A DNA stretch of 64,000 bases from Roseomonas gilardii. Its GTDB lineage: Bacteria > Pseudomonadota > Alphaproteobacteria > Acetobacterales > Acetobacteraceae. The stretch covers positions 299,001-363,000 of the forward strand of contig NZ_CP015583.1 of the NCBI RefSeq assembly GCF_001941945.1, written 5' to 3'. The first letter of the stretch is position 1. The number at the start of each line of letters is the position of its first letter. Of the stretch, positions 47,614 through 56,781 are shown piece by piece. The translations under genes were made by a program, and so were the position numbers. The notes below the pieces were generated by a model, which was not told the origin of the DNA, did not search any database, and saw only the letters and a list, made by a program, of their open reading frames with translations.

Positions 47614-48747
47614 TCAGCGCCGGCGGTGCCGGTTGAGCTCGGCCTCGAGGTTCTGGCTGTAGCGGGACATGGCGAAGCAGAAGCAGAAGTAGATCAGCGC
47701 CACCACGACATAGACCTCGATGCCGAAGCCCTGCCAGGCGGGCTCCACGATGGCCGTCTTGGCGGCGGTCAGCAGATCGAAGATGCCGATGATCAGCACC
47801 AGCGAGGTGTCCTTGAAGAAGCCGATGAAGGTGTTCACCAGCGGCGGGATCACCAGCCGCAGCGCCTGCGGCAGCACGATCAGCCCGGTCTTCTTCCAGT
47901 AGCTCAGGCCCAGCGCGTCCGCCGCCTCGTACTGCCCCTTGCTCAGTGCCTGCAGCCCGCCGCGCACCACCTCCGCCAGATAGGCGGCGGCGAACAGGAT
48001 GATGGCGATCTGGGCGCGCAGCAGCTTGTCGATGTTCATCCCTTCCGGGAGGAACAGCGGGAACATCACGCTCGCCATGAAGAGCAGCGAGATCAGCGGC
48101 ACGCCACGGATCAGCTCGACATAGACGATGCAGAGCAGCCGGATCGCCGGCATCGAGGAGCGCCGCCCCAGCGCCACCAGGATCGACAGCGGAAAGGCCA
48201 CCGCGATGCCGAAGGTGCTCAGGATCAGCGTGATCGGCAGCCCGCCCCAGCGCTCCTGCGGCACATAGGTGAGGCCGAACACGCCCCCCCACATCAGCAG
48301 CGCGATGACGGCCAGCGTCGCCACCCACACCACCGCCAACTCCCACCGCCAGAAGCGCCGCATGGCGGAGACGATGTAGAGCCCGATGAACAGCAGGCAG
48401 ACCAGCGCCGGCCGCCACTGCTCGTCATAGGGATAGGTGGCGAAGAGGATGAAGCGGTACTTCTCCGTGACCACCGCCCAGCAGGCGCCCGTCCCCTGCA
48501 CCGCGCGGCAGGCCTGGGTCTGGTTGTCCGGCACGGACCAGACGGCGTTGATGAAGGCCCAGTCCACGAAGCCGATCGCCCAGCGCACCAGCAGATAGAT
48601 CATCGCCAGCGTGACCGCCGTGGACCACCAGGAGGAGAACAGGTTCGCCCGCAGCCAGGCCACCGGCCCCACCACCGTGGCGGGGGGCTGGCGCGGCGCC
48701 GCCTCGGGTGATCCGGCGGCGGCGGTGTTGAGGGTGATGTCGCTCAT
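47614..48747 (-). CDS. aapM: General L-amino acid ABC transporter permease AapM
   Basis: A 377-residue HEAT-type permease. The N-terminal soluble stretch leads to helix [18 protein letters not shown] and a periplasmic loop with paired Cys ([13 protein letters not shown]), a feature of AapM/BztC proteins. The transport domain near residues 155-370 includes [14 protein letters not shown] and [22 protein letters not shown]. It pairs with AapQ. Sixteen bases separate it from aapQ. Confidence 0.92.
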   Translation of the reverse strand: MSDITLNTAAAGSPEAAPRQPPATVVGPVAWLRANLFSSWWSTAVTLAMIYLLVRWAIGFVDWAFINAVWSVPDNQTQACRAVQGTGACWAVVTEKYRFILFATYPYDEQWRPALVCLLFIGLYIVSAMRRFWRWELAVVWVATLAVIALLMWGGVFGLTYVPQERWGGLPITLILSTFGIAVAFPLSILVALGRRSSMPAIRLLCIVYVELIRGVPLISLLFMASVMFPLFLPEGMNIDKLLRAQIAIILFAAAYLAEVVRGGLQALSKGQYEAADALGLSYWKKTGLIVLPQALRLVIPPLVNTFIGFFKDTSLVLIIGIFDLLTAAKTAIVEPAWQGFGIEVYVVVALIYFCFCFAMSRYSQNLEAELNRHRRR

Positions 48748-48763
48748 GCTGCCTCTCCCTCTC

Positions 48764-49966
48764 TCAGCGTTCCACCAGCGCGATGCGCGTGTTGTACCAG
48801 TTCATGAACAGGCTGATGCTCAGGCTGATGGTCAGATAGACCAGCATGATGATGGCGATGCCCTCGATCGCCTGCCCCGTCTGGTTCAGCGTCGTGTTGG
48901 CGATGGACACGATGTCCTGGTAGCCGATGGCGACCGCCAGCGAGGAGTTCTTCGTCAGGTTCAGGTATTGGCTGGTCATCGGCGGGATGATCACCCGCAG
49001 CGCCTGCGGCAGGATGATCCGCCGCAGCATCATCCCCGGCCGCAGTCCCAGCGCCTGCGCCGCCTCCCACTGCCCCAGCGGCACGGAGGTGATGCCGGCG
49101 CGCACGATCTCGGCGATGAAGGCCGAGGTGTACATCACGAGGCCCAGCAGCAGCGCGAAATACTCCGGGCTCACCGTGATGCCGCCCTGGAAGTTGAAGC
49201 CCCGCAGCGCCGGGATGTCGGGCGTGAAGGGCGCGCCCAGCATCGCCCAGATCAGGATCGGCAGGCCCACGATCAGCCCCAGCCCGACCGGCCAGACCCG
49301 GCGCGGCTGCCCGTCCTGCATCTGCTTCGCCCGCGCGGAACGCGCATAGGCCCAGGTGCCCGCCACCCCGGCCACGAGGCCCAGCAGCGCCCAGTTATGC
49401 GCGTCCGTCCACTCGACCCAGGGCAGCTTCAGCCCGCGGTTGCTCAGGAACACGCCCGTCACCGGGTTCATCGACTGCCGCGGGGCGGGGAGGCCCTGCA
49501 TGATCGTGTACCAGAACAGCAGTTGCAGCAGCAGCGGCACGTCGCGCACCGCCTCGACATAGACCGCCGCGATCTTGCCCAGCAGCCAGTTCTTCGACAG
49601 CCGCGCGATGCCGACCAGCGTGCCGAAGACCGTGGCCAGGATCACGCCCACCACCGCCACCTTCAGCGTGTTCAGCACGCCCACCGTCAGGGCACGGAAA
49701 TAGGTGCTGGTGGGCGAATACTCGATCAGGTGCTCGCCGATCGGCAGCCCGGCCTCGCGCCAGAGGAAGCCGAAGCCCGTGGCGATGCGCCGCACCTCCA
49801 GGTTGCGTGCGGTGTTGCTGGCCAGCCACCAGACGATGGCCACCACCACCCCCACGATCAGCACCTGCCAGACGATGGAGCGCACCCGCTCGTCCCGCCA
49901 GCTCAGGCGAAAGGCTTTCTTCGGGGGCGCCTTCATATAGCGCGGGTCTGTCGAGCTCTGCGACAT
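48764..49966 (-). CDS. aapQ: General L-amino acid ABC transporter permease AapQ
   Basis: A 400-residue permease with the enlarged AapQ N-terminus (RSIVWQVLIVGVVVAIVWWLA helix), a transport domain split by a loop, and the C-terminal EAA region AAQALGLRPGMMLRRIILPQA. It provides half of the membrane channel for glutamate, glutamine, aspartate and other L-amino acids. It follows aapJ by 96 bases. Confidence 0.92.
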   Translation of the reverse strand: MSQSSTDPRYMKAPPKKAFRLSWRDERVRSIVWQVLIVGVVVAIVWWLASNTARNLEVRRIATGFGFLWREAGLPIGEHLIEYSPTSTYFRALTVGVLNTLKVAVVGVILATVFGTLVGIARLSKNWLLGKIAAVYVEAVRDVPLLLQLLFWYTIMQGLPAPRQSMNPVTGVFLSNRGLKLPWVEWTDAHNWALLGLVAGVAGTWAYARSARAKQMQDGQPRRVWPVGLGLIVGLPILIWAMLGAPFTPDIPALRGFNFQGGITVSPEYFALLLGLVMYTSAFIAEIVRAGITSVPLGQWEAAQALGLRPGMMLRRIILPQALRVIIPPMTSQYLNLTKNSSLAVAIGYQDIVSIANTTLNQTGQAIEGIAIIMLVYLTISLSISLFMNWYNTRIALVER

Positions 49967-50062
49967 CGGGAAAGCCCCTTGCGTCTGTCCGGCCTTCTGC
50001 GGGCCGCATCCGGAGGAAATGCCGCGGGCCGGCCAGCCCGGCCCGCGGCGTTCAGGTCGGGA

Positions 50063-51109
50063 TCAGCGCATCGGCGGCGCGTATTGCAGCCCGTCCTTGT
50101 TCCACAGCGCGTTCTCGCCGCGCGGCAGGCCGATCGCCTTCAGGTTGCGGTCGAACACCTCGCTATAATTGCCCACGGCCTTGATGACCTGCACCGCCCA
50201 GTCGTTCGACACGCCCAGCATCTTGCCCAGGTCGCCGTTCTTGCCGACGAAGCGCTGGATGTCCGGGTTCGGGCTGTTCGCCATCGAATCCACGTTCTTG
50301 GAATCGATCCCCAGCTCCTCCGCCGTCACCAGCGCGAAATGCGTCCAGCGGACGAGGTCGGCGAAGCCCGGGTCGCCCTGCCGCACCGCCGGCGCCAGCG
50401 GCTCCTTGCTGATCAGTTCCGGCAGGATCACGTAGTCGTCCGGCTTCGGCTGGGTGGAACGCGTCGCCGCCAGCCCCGAGGCATCCGTCGTATAGGCGTC
50501 GCAGCGCCCGGCCACGAAGGCGCTCACCAGCTCCTCCAGCCGCTCGATCACCACCGGGGTGAACTTGATGTTGCCGGCCCGCGCCCAGTCGGTCAGGTTC
50601 TGTTCCGTCGTGGTGCCCGGCTGCACGCAGATCGTGGCCCCGTCCAGCTCCTTGGCGCTCTTCACGCCGAGCGACGTCTTCACCATGAAGCCCTGGCCGT
50701 CATAGAAGGTCGTGGCGGCGAAATCGAAGCCCAGGCTGGTGTCGCGCGACAGCGTCCAGGTGGTGTTGCGCGCCAGCATGTCCACCTCGCCCGACTGCAG
50801 CGCGGTGAAGCGGTTCTGCGCCGTGGTCGGCACGTAGCGCACCTTGCTGGCATCGCTGAAGATCGCCGCCGCCACCGCCTTGCAGTAGTCCACGTCGAAG
50901 CCGCGCCACACGCCCTGGCTGTCCGGCTGGGCAAAGCCCGCCAGCCCGGTGTTCACCCCGCAGACGAGGCTGCCGCGGGACTTGATCGCACCCAGCGTCG
51001 CCCCGGCCGGAGCCGTGGGTGTCTGCTGTGCCGCAGCCGGTGCCGCGACCGCCCCGAGCGCCAGGGCGCCGAGGGATCCGAGCATGACAGCAAGCCGAAA
51101 AGGCCGCAT
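50063..51109 (-). CDS. aapJ: General L-amino acid ABC transporter solute-binding protein
   Basis: A 348-residue periplasmic binding protein and first gene of the operon. A signal peptide (RLAVMLGSLGALALGAVAAPAAA) precedes the SBP_bac_3 domain with GSLVCGVNTGLAGFAQPD, WRGFDVDYCKAVAAAIF, and LARNTTWTLSRDTSLGFDF, diagnostic of AapJ/BztA. Two Cys near the ends of the domain probably form a disulfide. The start at 51109 is set by the signal peptide; the frame is open upstream without homology. Confidence 0.94.
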   Translation of the reverse strand: MRPFRLAVMLGSLGALALGAVAAPAAAQQTPTAPAGATLGAIKSRGSLVCGVNTGLAGFAQPDSQGVWRGFDVDYCKAVAAAIFSDASKVRYVPTTAQNRFTALQSGEVDMLARNTTWTLSRDTSLGFDFAATTFYDGQGFMVKTSLGVKSAKELDGATICVQPGTTTEQNLTDWARAGNIKFTPVVIERLEELVSAFVAGRCDAYTTDASGLAATRSTQPKPDDYVILPELISKEPLAPAVRQGDPGFADLVRWTHFALVTAEELGIDSKNVDSMANSPNPDIQRFVGKNGDLGKMLGVSNDWAVQVIKAVGNYSEVFDRNLKAIGLPRGENALWNKDGLQYAPPMR

Positions 51110-51363
51110 TCCCTGAACTCTCCAAATGGATTCCACAGATCCCGGCCGTTGCCCGGCAGGGCGGGCCGTCAGTTCGGGTTCCAACATTCCGGTCTGGCAG
51201 CCCTGCGTAAAGCGATACCCTCGACCTTCGAACGGCGCAAATCCCCGCTTCGCATCGGCTTCTGCCCGAATCTGCGCCATAAGAACCCGCCGTAGCCAGC
51301 AAGGGCCGTGCCATGAACTGGAACAGGCCCGCCCGAACCCCAGCCCGCGGAAGGCCAGCCATC

Positions 51364-52296
51364 ATGCGCATCATCCCGAAACCGGAAGTGGACCGGCTGC
51401 TTCCCTGGCCGGAACTGATCGCCGCGCTGGAGGAGGTCTTCCGCCTCGGCTGCGAGGCTCCGCTGCGCCATCACCACCCCGTGCCGAACGGCCCCGGCGC
51501 CACAGGTTCGCTCCTGCTGATGCCCGCTTGGTGGGCAGACCGCTTCACGGGGGTCAAAATCGTGCATGTCATGCCGGCGAACGCCTCCGCCAACCTGCCC
51601 GCGGTCCAGTCTTCCTACCTTCTCTCTGACGGCCGCACCGGCGAGGCCCTGGCCCTCCTCGACGGCGGCGCCCTGACCGACCGCCGCACGGCGGCCAGCA
51701 GCGTCCTCGCCGCCCGCTTCCTGGCCCGCCCCGACAGCCGCCGCCTGCTCGTCATGGGCAGCGGCCGCGTCGCCGAGGCGCTGGCCGCCTGCTACGCCAG
51801 CGCCTTCCCGCTGGAGCGCATCGCCATCTGGTCGCGCCGCCCGGAAAACGCCCAGGCCCTGGCCCGCCACTTGCGCGCGGAAGGGCTGCCCGCCGAATCC
51901 GTGGACCGGCCCGACCTCGCCGCCGCCGACATCATCGCCTGCGCCACCCTCTCGGCCACGCCGCTGGTCGCGGGCGCCGCCGTCCGCCCCGGCACCCATG
52001 TGGACCTCGTCGGAGCTTTCCGCCCGACCATGCGGGAAAGCGACGGCGCCCTCCTGGCCCGCGCCCGCCTCGTGGTGGACACCCGCCCCGGCGCCCTGGC
52101 CGAGGCTGGCGACGTGGTCCAGGCCATCGCCGAGGGCGCCATCACCGAGGCCGGCATTGCCGCCGACCTGGCCCAGCTCTGCCGGGGCGAGGTCCAGGGA
52201 CGCGAATCGCCGGACGAAATCACCGTCTTCAAATCCGTCGGCTGGGCCGGCGAGGACCTCGCCGCCGCCGCCCTGGCCTATCAGCGCGCGGCCTGA
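51364..52296 (+). CDS. Ornithine cyclodeaminase/mu-crystallin family protein
   Basis: A 310-residue NAD(P)-dependent enzyme of the OCD/mu-crystallin superfamily. The dinucleotide fold starts at RRLLVMGSGRVAEALAACYA (about residue 117), and GALTDRRTAASSVLAARFLA is the family motif before it. The final EITVFKSVGWAGEDLAAA is also diagnostic. Members deaminate ornithine to proline, reduce imino acids (delta1-pyrroline-2-carboxylate), or oxidise N-amino acids; the exact reaction is unresolved. ATG 51364 is preferred over 51313 because GGAAGG lies ahead. It is divergent from aapJ, consistent with amino-acid metabolism. Confidence 0.88.
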   Translation: MRIIPKPEVDRLLPWPELIAALEEVFRLGCEAPLRHHHPVPNGPGATGSLLLMPAWWADRFTGVKIVHVMPANASANLPAVQSSYLLSDGRTGEALALLDGGALTDRRTAASSVLAARFLARPDSRRLLVMGSGRVAEALAACYASAFPLERIAIWSRRPENAQALARHLRAEGLPAESVDRPDLAAADIIACATLSATPLVAGAAVRPGTHVDLVGAFRPTMRESDGALLARARLVVDTRPGALAEAGDVVQAIAEGAITEAGIAADLAQLCRGEVQGRESPDEITVFKSVGWAGEDLAAAALAYQRAA

Positions 52297-52343
52297 GCCG
52301 CGGAGGCTCCCCGCCCCCGGGGACAGCGCAAGGCCGCCCCCGG

Positions 52344-53225
52344 TCAGAGCAGAAAGGCCAGCGCCTCCTCGCAACCCTGCTCCACCTTCAGCGCCAGCAC
52401 TCCGTCCGCCCGGGTCCGGCCCAGGTTCACCACCGCCACCGGCTTGCCGGCCTTCACCGCCGCCTGCACGAAGCGGAAGCCCGAATAGACCATCAGCGAG
52501 GAGCCCACGACCAGCATGGCATCGGCGCGCTCCAGCGCCCGGCTGGCTTCCTCCACCCGCTCCCGCGGCACGTTCTCGCCGAAGAACACCACATCCGGCT
52601 TCAGCAGCCCGCCACAGGCCGGGCAGTCCGGCACGACGAAGCGGCCGAAATCCCGCCCCTCCAGATCGGCATCCCCATCCGGCGCGACACCGGCATCGAG
52701 TCCGGCCCAGTCCGGATTGTGCCGCAGCAGCTCCGCCTGCATCGCCTCGCGCGGCATCTCATGGCCGCAGCTCAGGCAACGCACCACGTCCAGCCGCCCG
52801 TGCAGGTCGATCACCTGCCGGCTGCCCGCCGCCTGGTGCAACCGATCCACGTTCTGGGTCAGCAGCAGCTCGGTCCGCCCCCGCTCCTCCAGCCGCGCCA
52901 GCGCCACATGCGCGCCATTAGGCCGCACCTGCCGGAAGAACCGCCACCCGACCAGGCTGCGCGCCCAGTAGCGCTGCCGCGTGGCCTCGCTGCCCAGGAA
53001 GGCCTGCAAGGTCACCGGCTGGGCACGCTTCCACTGCCCGTCCGCGTCACGATAGTCGGGAATGCCGGACCCGGTGCTGCATCCGGCGCCGGTCAGAACG
53101 AAAAGGCGCGGATGCCGCGCCACGAATTCCGCCAGCCCGCCTGGATCGGCAGGGGCGGCAGAAGGAGGAACGCCCGGAGCGGGCGCTGGGGGAGGGGCCG
53201 GAGGCGGCGTCGCGACATCCGTCAT
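52344..53225 (-). CDS. Sir2-family NAD-dependent protein deacylase
   Basis: A 293-residue sirtuin. Motifs are the NAD loop GAGCSTGSGIPDYRD, TQNVDRLHQ, the catalytic His in DLHGRLD, and zinc cysteines CLSC and CPAC. It removes acyl groups from lysines using NAD. A 25-residue Pro/Ala-rich N-terminus precedes the domain. The start at 53225 is chosen by composition; 53249 is also possible and neither has a good ribosome site. It lies downstream of rlmN on the same strand. Confidence 0.9.
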   Translation of the reverse strand: MTDVATPPPAPPPAPAPGVPPSAAPADPGGLAEFVARHPRLFVLTGAGCSTGSGIPDYRDADGQWKRAQPVTLQAFLGSEATRQRYWARSLVGWRFFRQVRPNGAHVALARLEERGRTELLLTQNVDRLHQAAGSRQVIDLHGRLDVVRCLSCGHEMPREAMQAELLRHNPDWAGLDAGVAPDGDADLEGRDFGRFVVPDCPACGGLLKPDVVFFGENVPRERVEEASRALERADAMLVVGSSLMVYSGFRFVQAAVKAGKPVAVVNLGRTRADGVLALKVEQGCEEALAFLL

Positions 53226-53327
53226 GCGGGAGGGATATAGGAACGCCATTCCCCGATCGCCGCCCACCCCGCGCATGACGGCCTTGGTTCCCGGCCATCT
53301 CCGCATCGCGCTTCGTGGCCGCCCGCC

Positions 53328-53387
53328 GGGAAAGGGGCTCGGCCTTTCCCACTGGACGCCGGGGCAGGGGAAGCGACTGCCCCTGCC
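53328..53387. other. Pair of GC hairpins between rlmN and the sirtuin gene
   Basis: Two perfect stems: gggaaagg/cctttccc (53328-53350, seven-base loop) and ggcagggg/cccctgcc (53363-53387, nine-base loop). They lie just downstream of rlmN and may end its transcript or protect its 3' end. Neither has a T-run. Their style recalls the edges of the dispersed repeat, but the sequence is too different to call a copy. Confidence 0.45.
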
Positions 53388-53402
53388 ATATCCTCCGGAG
53401 CC

Positions 53403-54626
53403 TCAGCCCACCGTTTCGGCTGGCGCCGCCGGCCGCCGCTGCCGCTCGGACTCGGTCTTCAACTGCCCGCAGGCGGCCAGGATGTCGCGCCCGCGCGGCC
53501 GGCGGATCGGCGCCGAATACCCCGCATCGCTGACGATCTCCGCGAAGCGCCGCACCACCTCGGGCTTCGAGGTCTTGTAAGCGCTGCCCGGCCAGGGATT
53601 GAACGGGATCAGGTTTACCTTGGCCGGAATGCCCTTCAGCAGCCGCACCAGCTCCCGCGCCTCGGCCTCGCTGTCGTTCACCCCGTCCAGCATCACGTAT
53701 TCGAAGGTGATGCGCCGGGCGTTGGACGCGGAGGGATAGCGGCGGCAGGCGGCCATCAGCTCGGCGATCGGATACTTGCGGTTCAGCGGCACGATCTCGT
53801 CGCGCAGCTCGTCCGTCACCGCATGCAGGCTGACGGCGAGGCCGACATTCAGCTCCCGCCCGCAGCGGTCCATCATCGGCACGACGCCGGAGGTGGACAG
53901 GGTGATCCGCCGTCGCGACAGGCCGATCCCCTCGTTGTCCATCACGATGGTCAGCGCCTTGGCGACGTTCTCGTAGTTGTAGAGCGGCTCGCCCATCCCC
54001 ATCACGACGATGTTGCTCAGATGGCGCGGCGTGCCGTCCTTGGGGGAGGGCCACTCGCCATAGCTGTCTCGCGCCGCCATGAACTGGCCGACGATCTCGG
54101 CGGCCCCCAGGTTGCGCACCAGCTTCTGCGTGCCCGTGTGGCAGAACCGGCAGGAGAGCGTGCAGCCGACCTGGGTGGAGATGCAGACCGCGCCGCGATC
54201 CTCCTGCCCGTCGGGGATATAGACCGTTTCCACCTGCTGCGCGTCGCGGAAGCGGAACAGCCACTTGCGCGTCCCGTCCTTCGAAAGCTGCTCTGTGGCC
54301 ACGTCCGGCCGCCCCACCACGAAGCGCTCGGCCAGCCGCTGCTGCATCGGCCGCGCGATGGTCGGCATCTGCGCGAAGTCGCGCACGCCCTGGTGGTAGA
54401 TCCAGTGCCAGACCTGGCGGGCGCGGAAGGGCTTCTCACCCATCGCCACCATCTCCGCCTCCAGATCCGCCCGCGACAGGCCGACGAGGTCGCGCCGCCC
54501 ATCCGGCAGCGTGGCCGGGGGCGGGGCGAAGATCGCCGACTTGGCGAGGATGCGCGCGGCCTCGGCCTCGGTCAGCTCGGCGGGGTTCGCGGCATCGGCA
54601 CGGGTCTGGAGGGCGGCGTCGCTCAT
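53403..54626 (-). CDS. rlmN: Dual-specificity RNA methyltransferase RlmN
   Basis: A 407-residue radical SAM enzyme that methylates A2503 of 23S rRNA and A37 of some tRNAs. The [4Fe-4S]/SAM motif is [13 protein letters not shown], and GGMGEPL-type sequence [15 protein letters not shown] follows. The second catalytic Cys is in [11 protein letters not shown] near the C-terminus. The start at 54626 overlaps the stop of the IalB-like gene (ATGA), which favours it over 54641. No antibiotic-resistance Cfr features are seen. Confidence 0.94.
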   Translation of the reverse strand: MSDAALQTRADAANPAELTEAEAARILAKSAIFAPPPATLPDGRRDLVGLSRADLEAEMVAMGEKPFRARQVWHWIYHQGVRDFAQMPTIARPMQQRLAERFVVGRPDVATEQLSKDGTRKWLFRFRDAQQVETVYIPDGQEDRGAVCISTQVGCTLSCRFCHTGTQKLVRNLGAAEIVGQFMAARDSYGEWPSPKDGTPRHLSNIVVMGMGEPLYNYENVAKALTIVMDNEGIGLSRRRITLSTSGVVPMMDRCGRELNVGLAVSLHAVTDELRDEIVPLNRKYPIAELMAACRRYPSASNARRITFEYVMLDGVNDSEAEARELVRLLKGIPAKVNLIPFNPWPGSAYKTSKPEVVRRFAEIVSDAGYSAPIRRPRGRDILAACGQLKTESERQRRPAAPAETVG

Positions 54627-55153
54627 CGGCGGGGGGGACATTCCTTGGAAATCGCCTCATAGGCCGCGGAGAAGCCGCTGAGGGAGAAGGTATCGGTGGT
54701 GGCGCCCTTGCCCTGCGGCCCCGGCCCCTTGATCACGAGGTCGCGTCCCGCCTTGAAGGCCGCCACGGCGGCGGAACCCTCCTGGGCGAAGGCATTGTTC
54801 TGCACGCCGTAGAAACGCAGCTCGTTCGAGCCGACCGCGCCGGTGATCTCGGCATCCCGGTTGTTCTCGCGGCGGAAGGCATAGCCCAGCGAGGCCGCCA
54901 CCTGGTCGCGCCCCTGCGGCCGCTGCGTCACCGTCAGCATGACGTTCTGGCGCGCCCCGCCGCCCTCGCTCTTCGCCGCGCGGGTGAAGGCATAGCAGAC
55001 CTTGCCGCCGCCCTCCTGATGGGTCGCGGCGGTCCAGCTGCCGAAGTTGCCGAGGCGCTGCGGGCCACCGGCGGCACGATTCTGGGCATGCGCCTCCGGC
55101 ATCTGGGCGAAGGAGACGAGCGCGAGGGCAAGAACAGGGAGCAATCGCTTCAT
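54623..55153 (-). CDS. IalB-family (invasion-associated locus B) secreted protein
   Basis: A 176-residue exported protein. The signal [22 protein letters not shown] is followed by the IalB domain: [45 protein letters not shown] and a conserved C-terminal Cys. Family members are common alphaproteobacterial periplasmic proteins whose role is unclear outside Bartonella. It is translationally coupled to rlmN. Confidence 0.78.
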   Translation of the reverse strand: MKRLLPVLALALVSFAQMPEAHAQNRAAGGPQRLGNFGSWTAATHQEGGGKVCYAFTRAAKSEGGGARQNVMLTVTQRPQGRDQVAASLGYAFRRENNRDAEITGAVGSNELRFYGVQNNAFAQEGSAAVAAFKAGRDLVIKGPGPQGKGATTDTFSLSGFSAAYEAISKECPPRR

Positions 55154-55405
55154 GGCGCCGCAGATAAGGCCCCGAAGCCACCCGGTTCAACCGCGGAGAT
55201 GACCGGATCAGCCATGTTCCGCAGCCGGGCCGGTCCGGACGACGCCCCGGAACGACGCTCCCCGCCGCCGGGACGGCCCCCCGCCCCACGCCAGAAAGCA
55301 CCTGCGGCCCCGCGTCATGCCCTCCATGGGGCCCCTTCGCCCGGCATCCCCGCTTGGCGCCCCGGCCGCATCGCCTTATCAGCCCCGGCCATGCAGGATG
55401 CGCGC

Positions 55406-56677
55406 ATGACCGGCCAGTCCCCACCCCTTCCGGACGAGCGCGACCGCCAGCTCGCCGCCCAGTACGACAGCTACCCCTATCCCGCCCGCAACCCGGCGGA
55501 CGAAGCCAGGCGCCTGATCATCGGCAGCCCCTCCCACCTGCGGGAGGTGGACCACTGGATCTTCGGCGCCCGCCGCCCGGAGTCGCAGCCGCTGCGGGCG
55601 CTCATGGCCGGCGGCGGCTCGGGCGACGGCACCATCATGCTGGCCCAGCACCTCGCCCGCGCCGGCCGCCCCGGGGAGGTGGTCTGGCTCGACCGCTCCG
55701 TCGCCGCGCGCAAGGTGGCGCAGGCGCGGGCGGAGAAGCGCGGCCTCGGCAACATCCGCTTCACCGAGGGCTCGATCCTCGACCTGCCCGACCCCCAGCT
55801 CGGCCTCTTCGACTACATCGACTGCTGCGGCGTGCTGCACCACCTGCCCGACCCGCTGCAGGGCCTGCGCAACCTCGCCGCCTCGCTCGCCCCCGGCGGC
55901 GGCATCGGCCTGATGGTCTATGCCCCGCATGGCCGCACCGGCGTCTACATGCTCCAGGACGCGCTGCGCCTCCTCACCCCGCCCGAGGAAGCCCCCGCCA
56001 CCCGGCTGGAGATCGGCAAGCGCCTCTGGAAGCAGGCGCCCGAGACCGCCTGGCTCCGCCGCAACCCCTGGATCACCGACCACACCGAAGGCGGCGATGC
56101 CGGCCTCTACGACCTGCTGCTGAACCCGCGCGACGTGGCCTACACCGTGCCGCAGCTCGCCGCCCTGATCGGGGCCGCCGGCCTGCGCCTGCGCTGCCTC
56201 GTGGAGCCCCTGCGCTACGACCCCGACCGCTATCTGCCCGACCCGCGCCTGCGCGAGCGTGCCGCCCGCCTCGACCCCATCGGCCGCGCCGCCCTGGCGG
56301 AGGCGGTGGCGGGCAACATGGGCATCCACATCGCCTACTGCACCCGCGACCCGGCGCCGGAGCCCGACTGGGACAACCCCGATTCGGTCCCCATGCTGCG
56401 CGAGATGGACGGTGCCGCCCTGGCCCGCGCCGTGGCCCCCCAGGGCATGCTGCCGGTGAACTTCGACGGCGTCCGCATGTCGCTGGCCCTGCCACGCCTC
56501 GCCCCGGCCATCCTGGCCCGGGTGGACGGCCAACGCAGCCTGGGCGAGATCGCCGATGCCGTGGTGGCGGGCGGCGCCTCCCGCGAACAGGTGGCCCGCG
56601 ACCTCGCCGCGCTGCGCGGGGTGATGGAGCCGCTGAACCGGCTGCTGCTGGCGGCACCCCGCCCGGCGGGTGGGTGA
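55406..56677 (+). CDS. Class I SAM-dependent methyltransferase with C-terminal extension
   Basis: A 423-residue protein. The SAM-binding Rossmann domain (about 15-230) starts with AAQYDSYPYPARNPADEA and has the loop LMAGGGSGDGTIMLAQHL and a DYIDCCGVLHHLPDP motif. The C-terminal 150 residues include a winged-helix-like segment (RSLGEIADAVVAGGASREQVARDL). Similar proteins with the YPYP start occur with tetratricopeptide or tRNA-type methyltransferases; the substrate is unknown. ATG 55406 has AGGA ahead; ATG 55391 is an alternative. Confidence 0.8.
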   Translation: MTGQSPPLPDERDRQLAAQYDSYPYPARNPADEARRLIIGSPSHLREVDHWIFGARRPESQPLRALMAGGGSGDGTIMLAQHLARAGRPGEVVWLDRSVAARKVAQARAEKRGLGNIRFTEGSILDLPDPQLGLFDYIDCCGVLHHLPDPLQGLRNLAASLAPGGGIGLMVYAPHGRTGVYMLQDALRLLTPPEEAPATRLEIGKRLWKQAPETAWLRRNPWITDHTEGGDAGLYDLLLNPRDVAYTVPQLAALIGAAGLRLRCLVEPLRYDPDRYLPDPRLRERAARLDPIGRAALAEAVAGNMGIHIAYCTRDPAPEPDWDNPDSVPMLREMDGAALARAVAPQGMLPVNFDGVRMSLALPRLAPAILARVDGQRSLGEIADAVVAGGASREQVARDLAALRGVMEPLNRLLLAAPRPAGG

Positions 56678-56781
56678 CACGTCCCCAGCCAGGCCTACCC
56701 CGCAGCCGGGCCCCGGACAGCGCTCCGGAGCAGCCCGCCGCACGGAATCCCCGCTGAGGCACGCCCGGTGACGGCGGACCC

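Noticed and set aside
48611-51295. Plus-strand frame of almost 900 codons opposite aapQ and aapJ
   Set aside because: Composition is typical of antisense frames; AapQ and AapJ motifs are intact on the minus strand.
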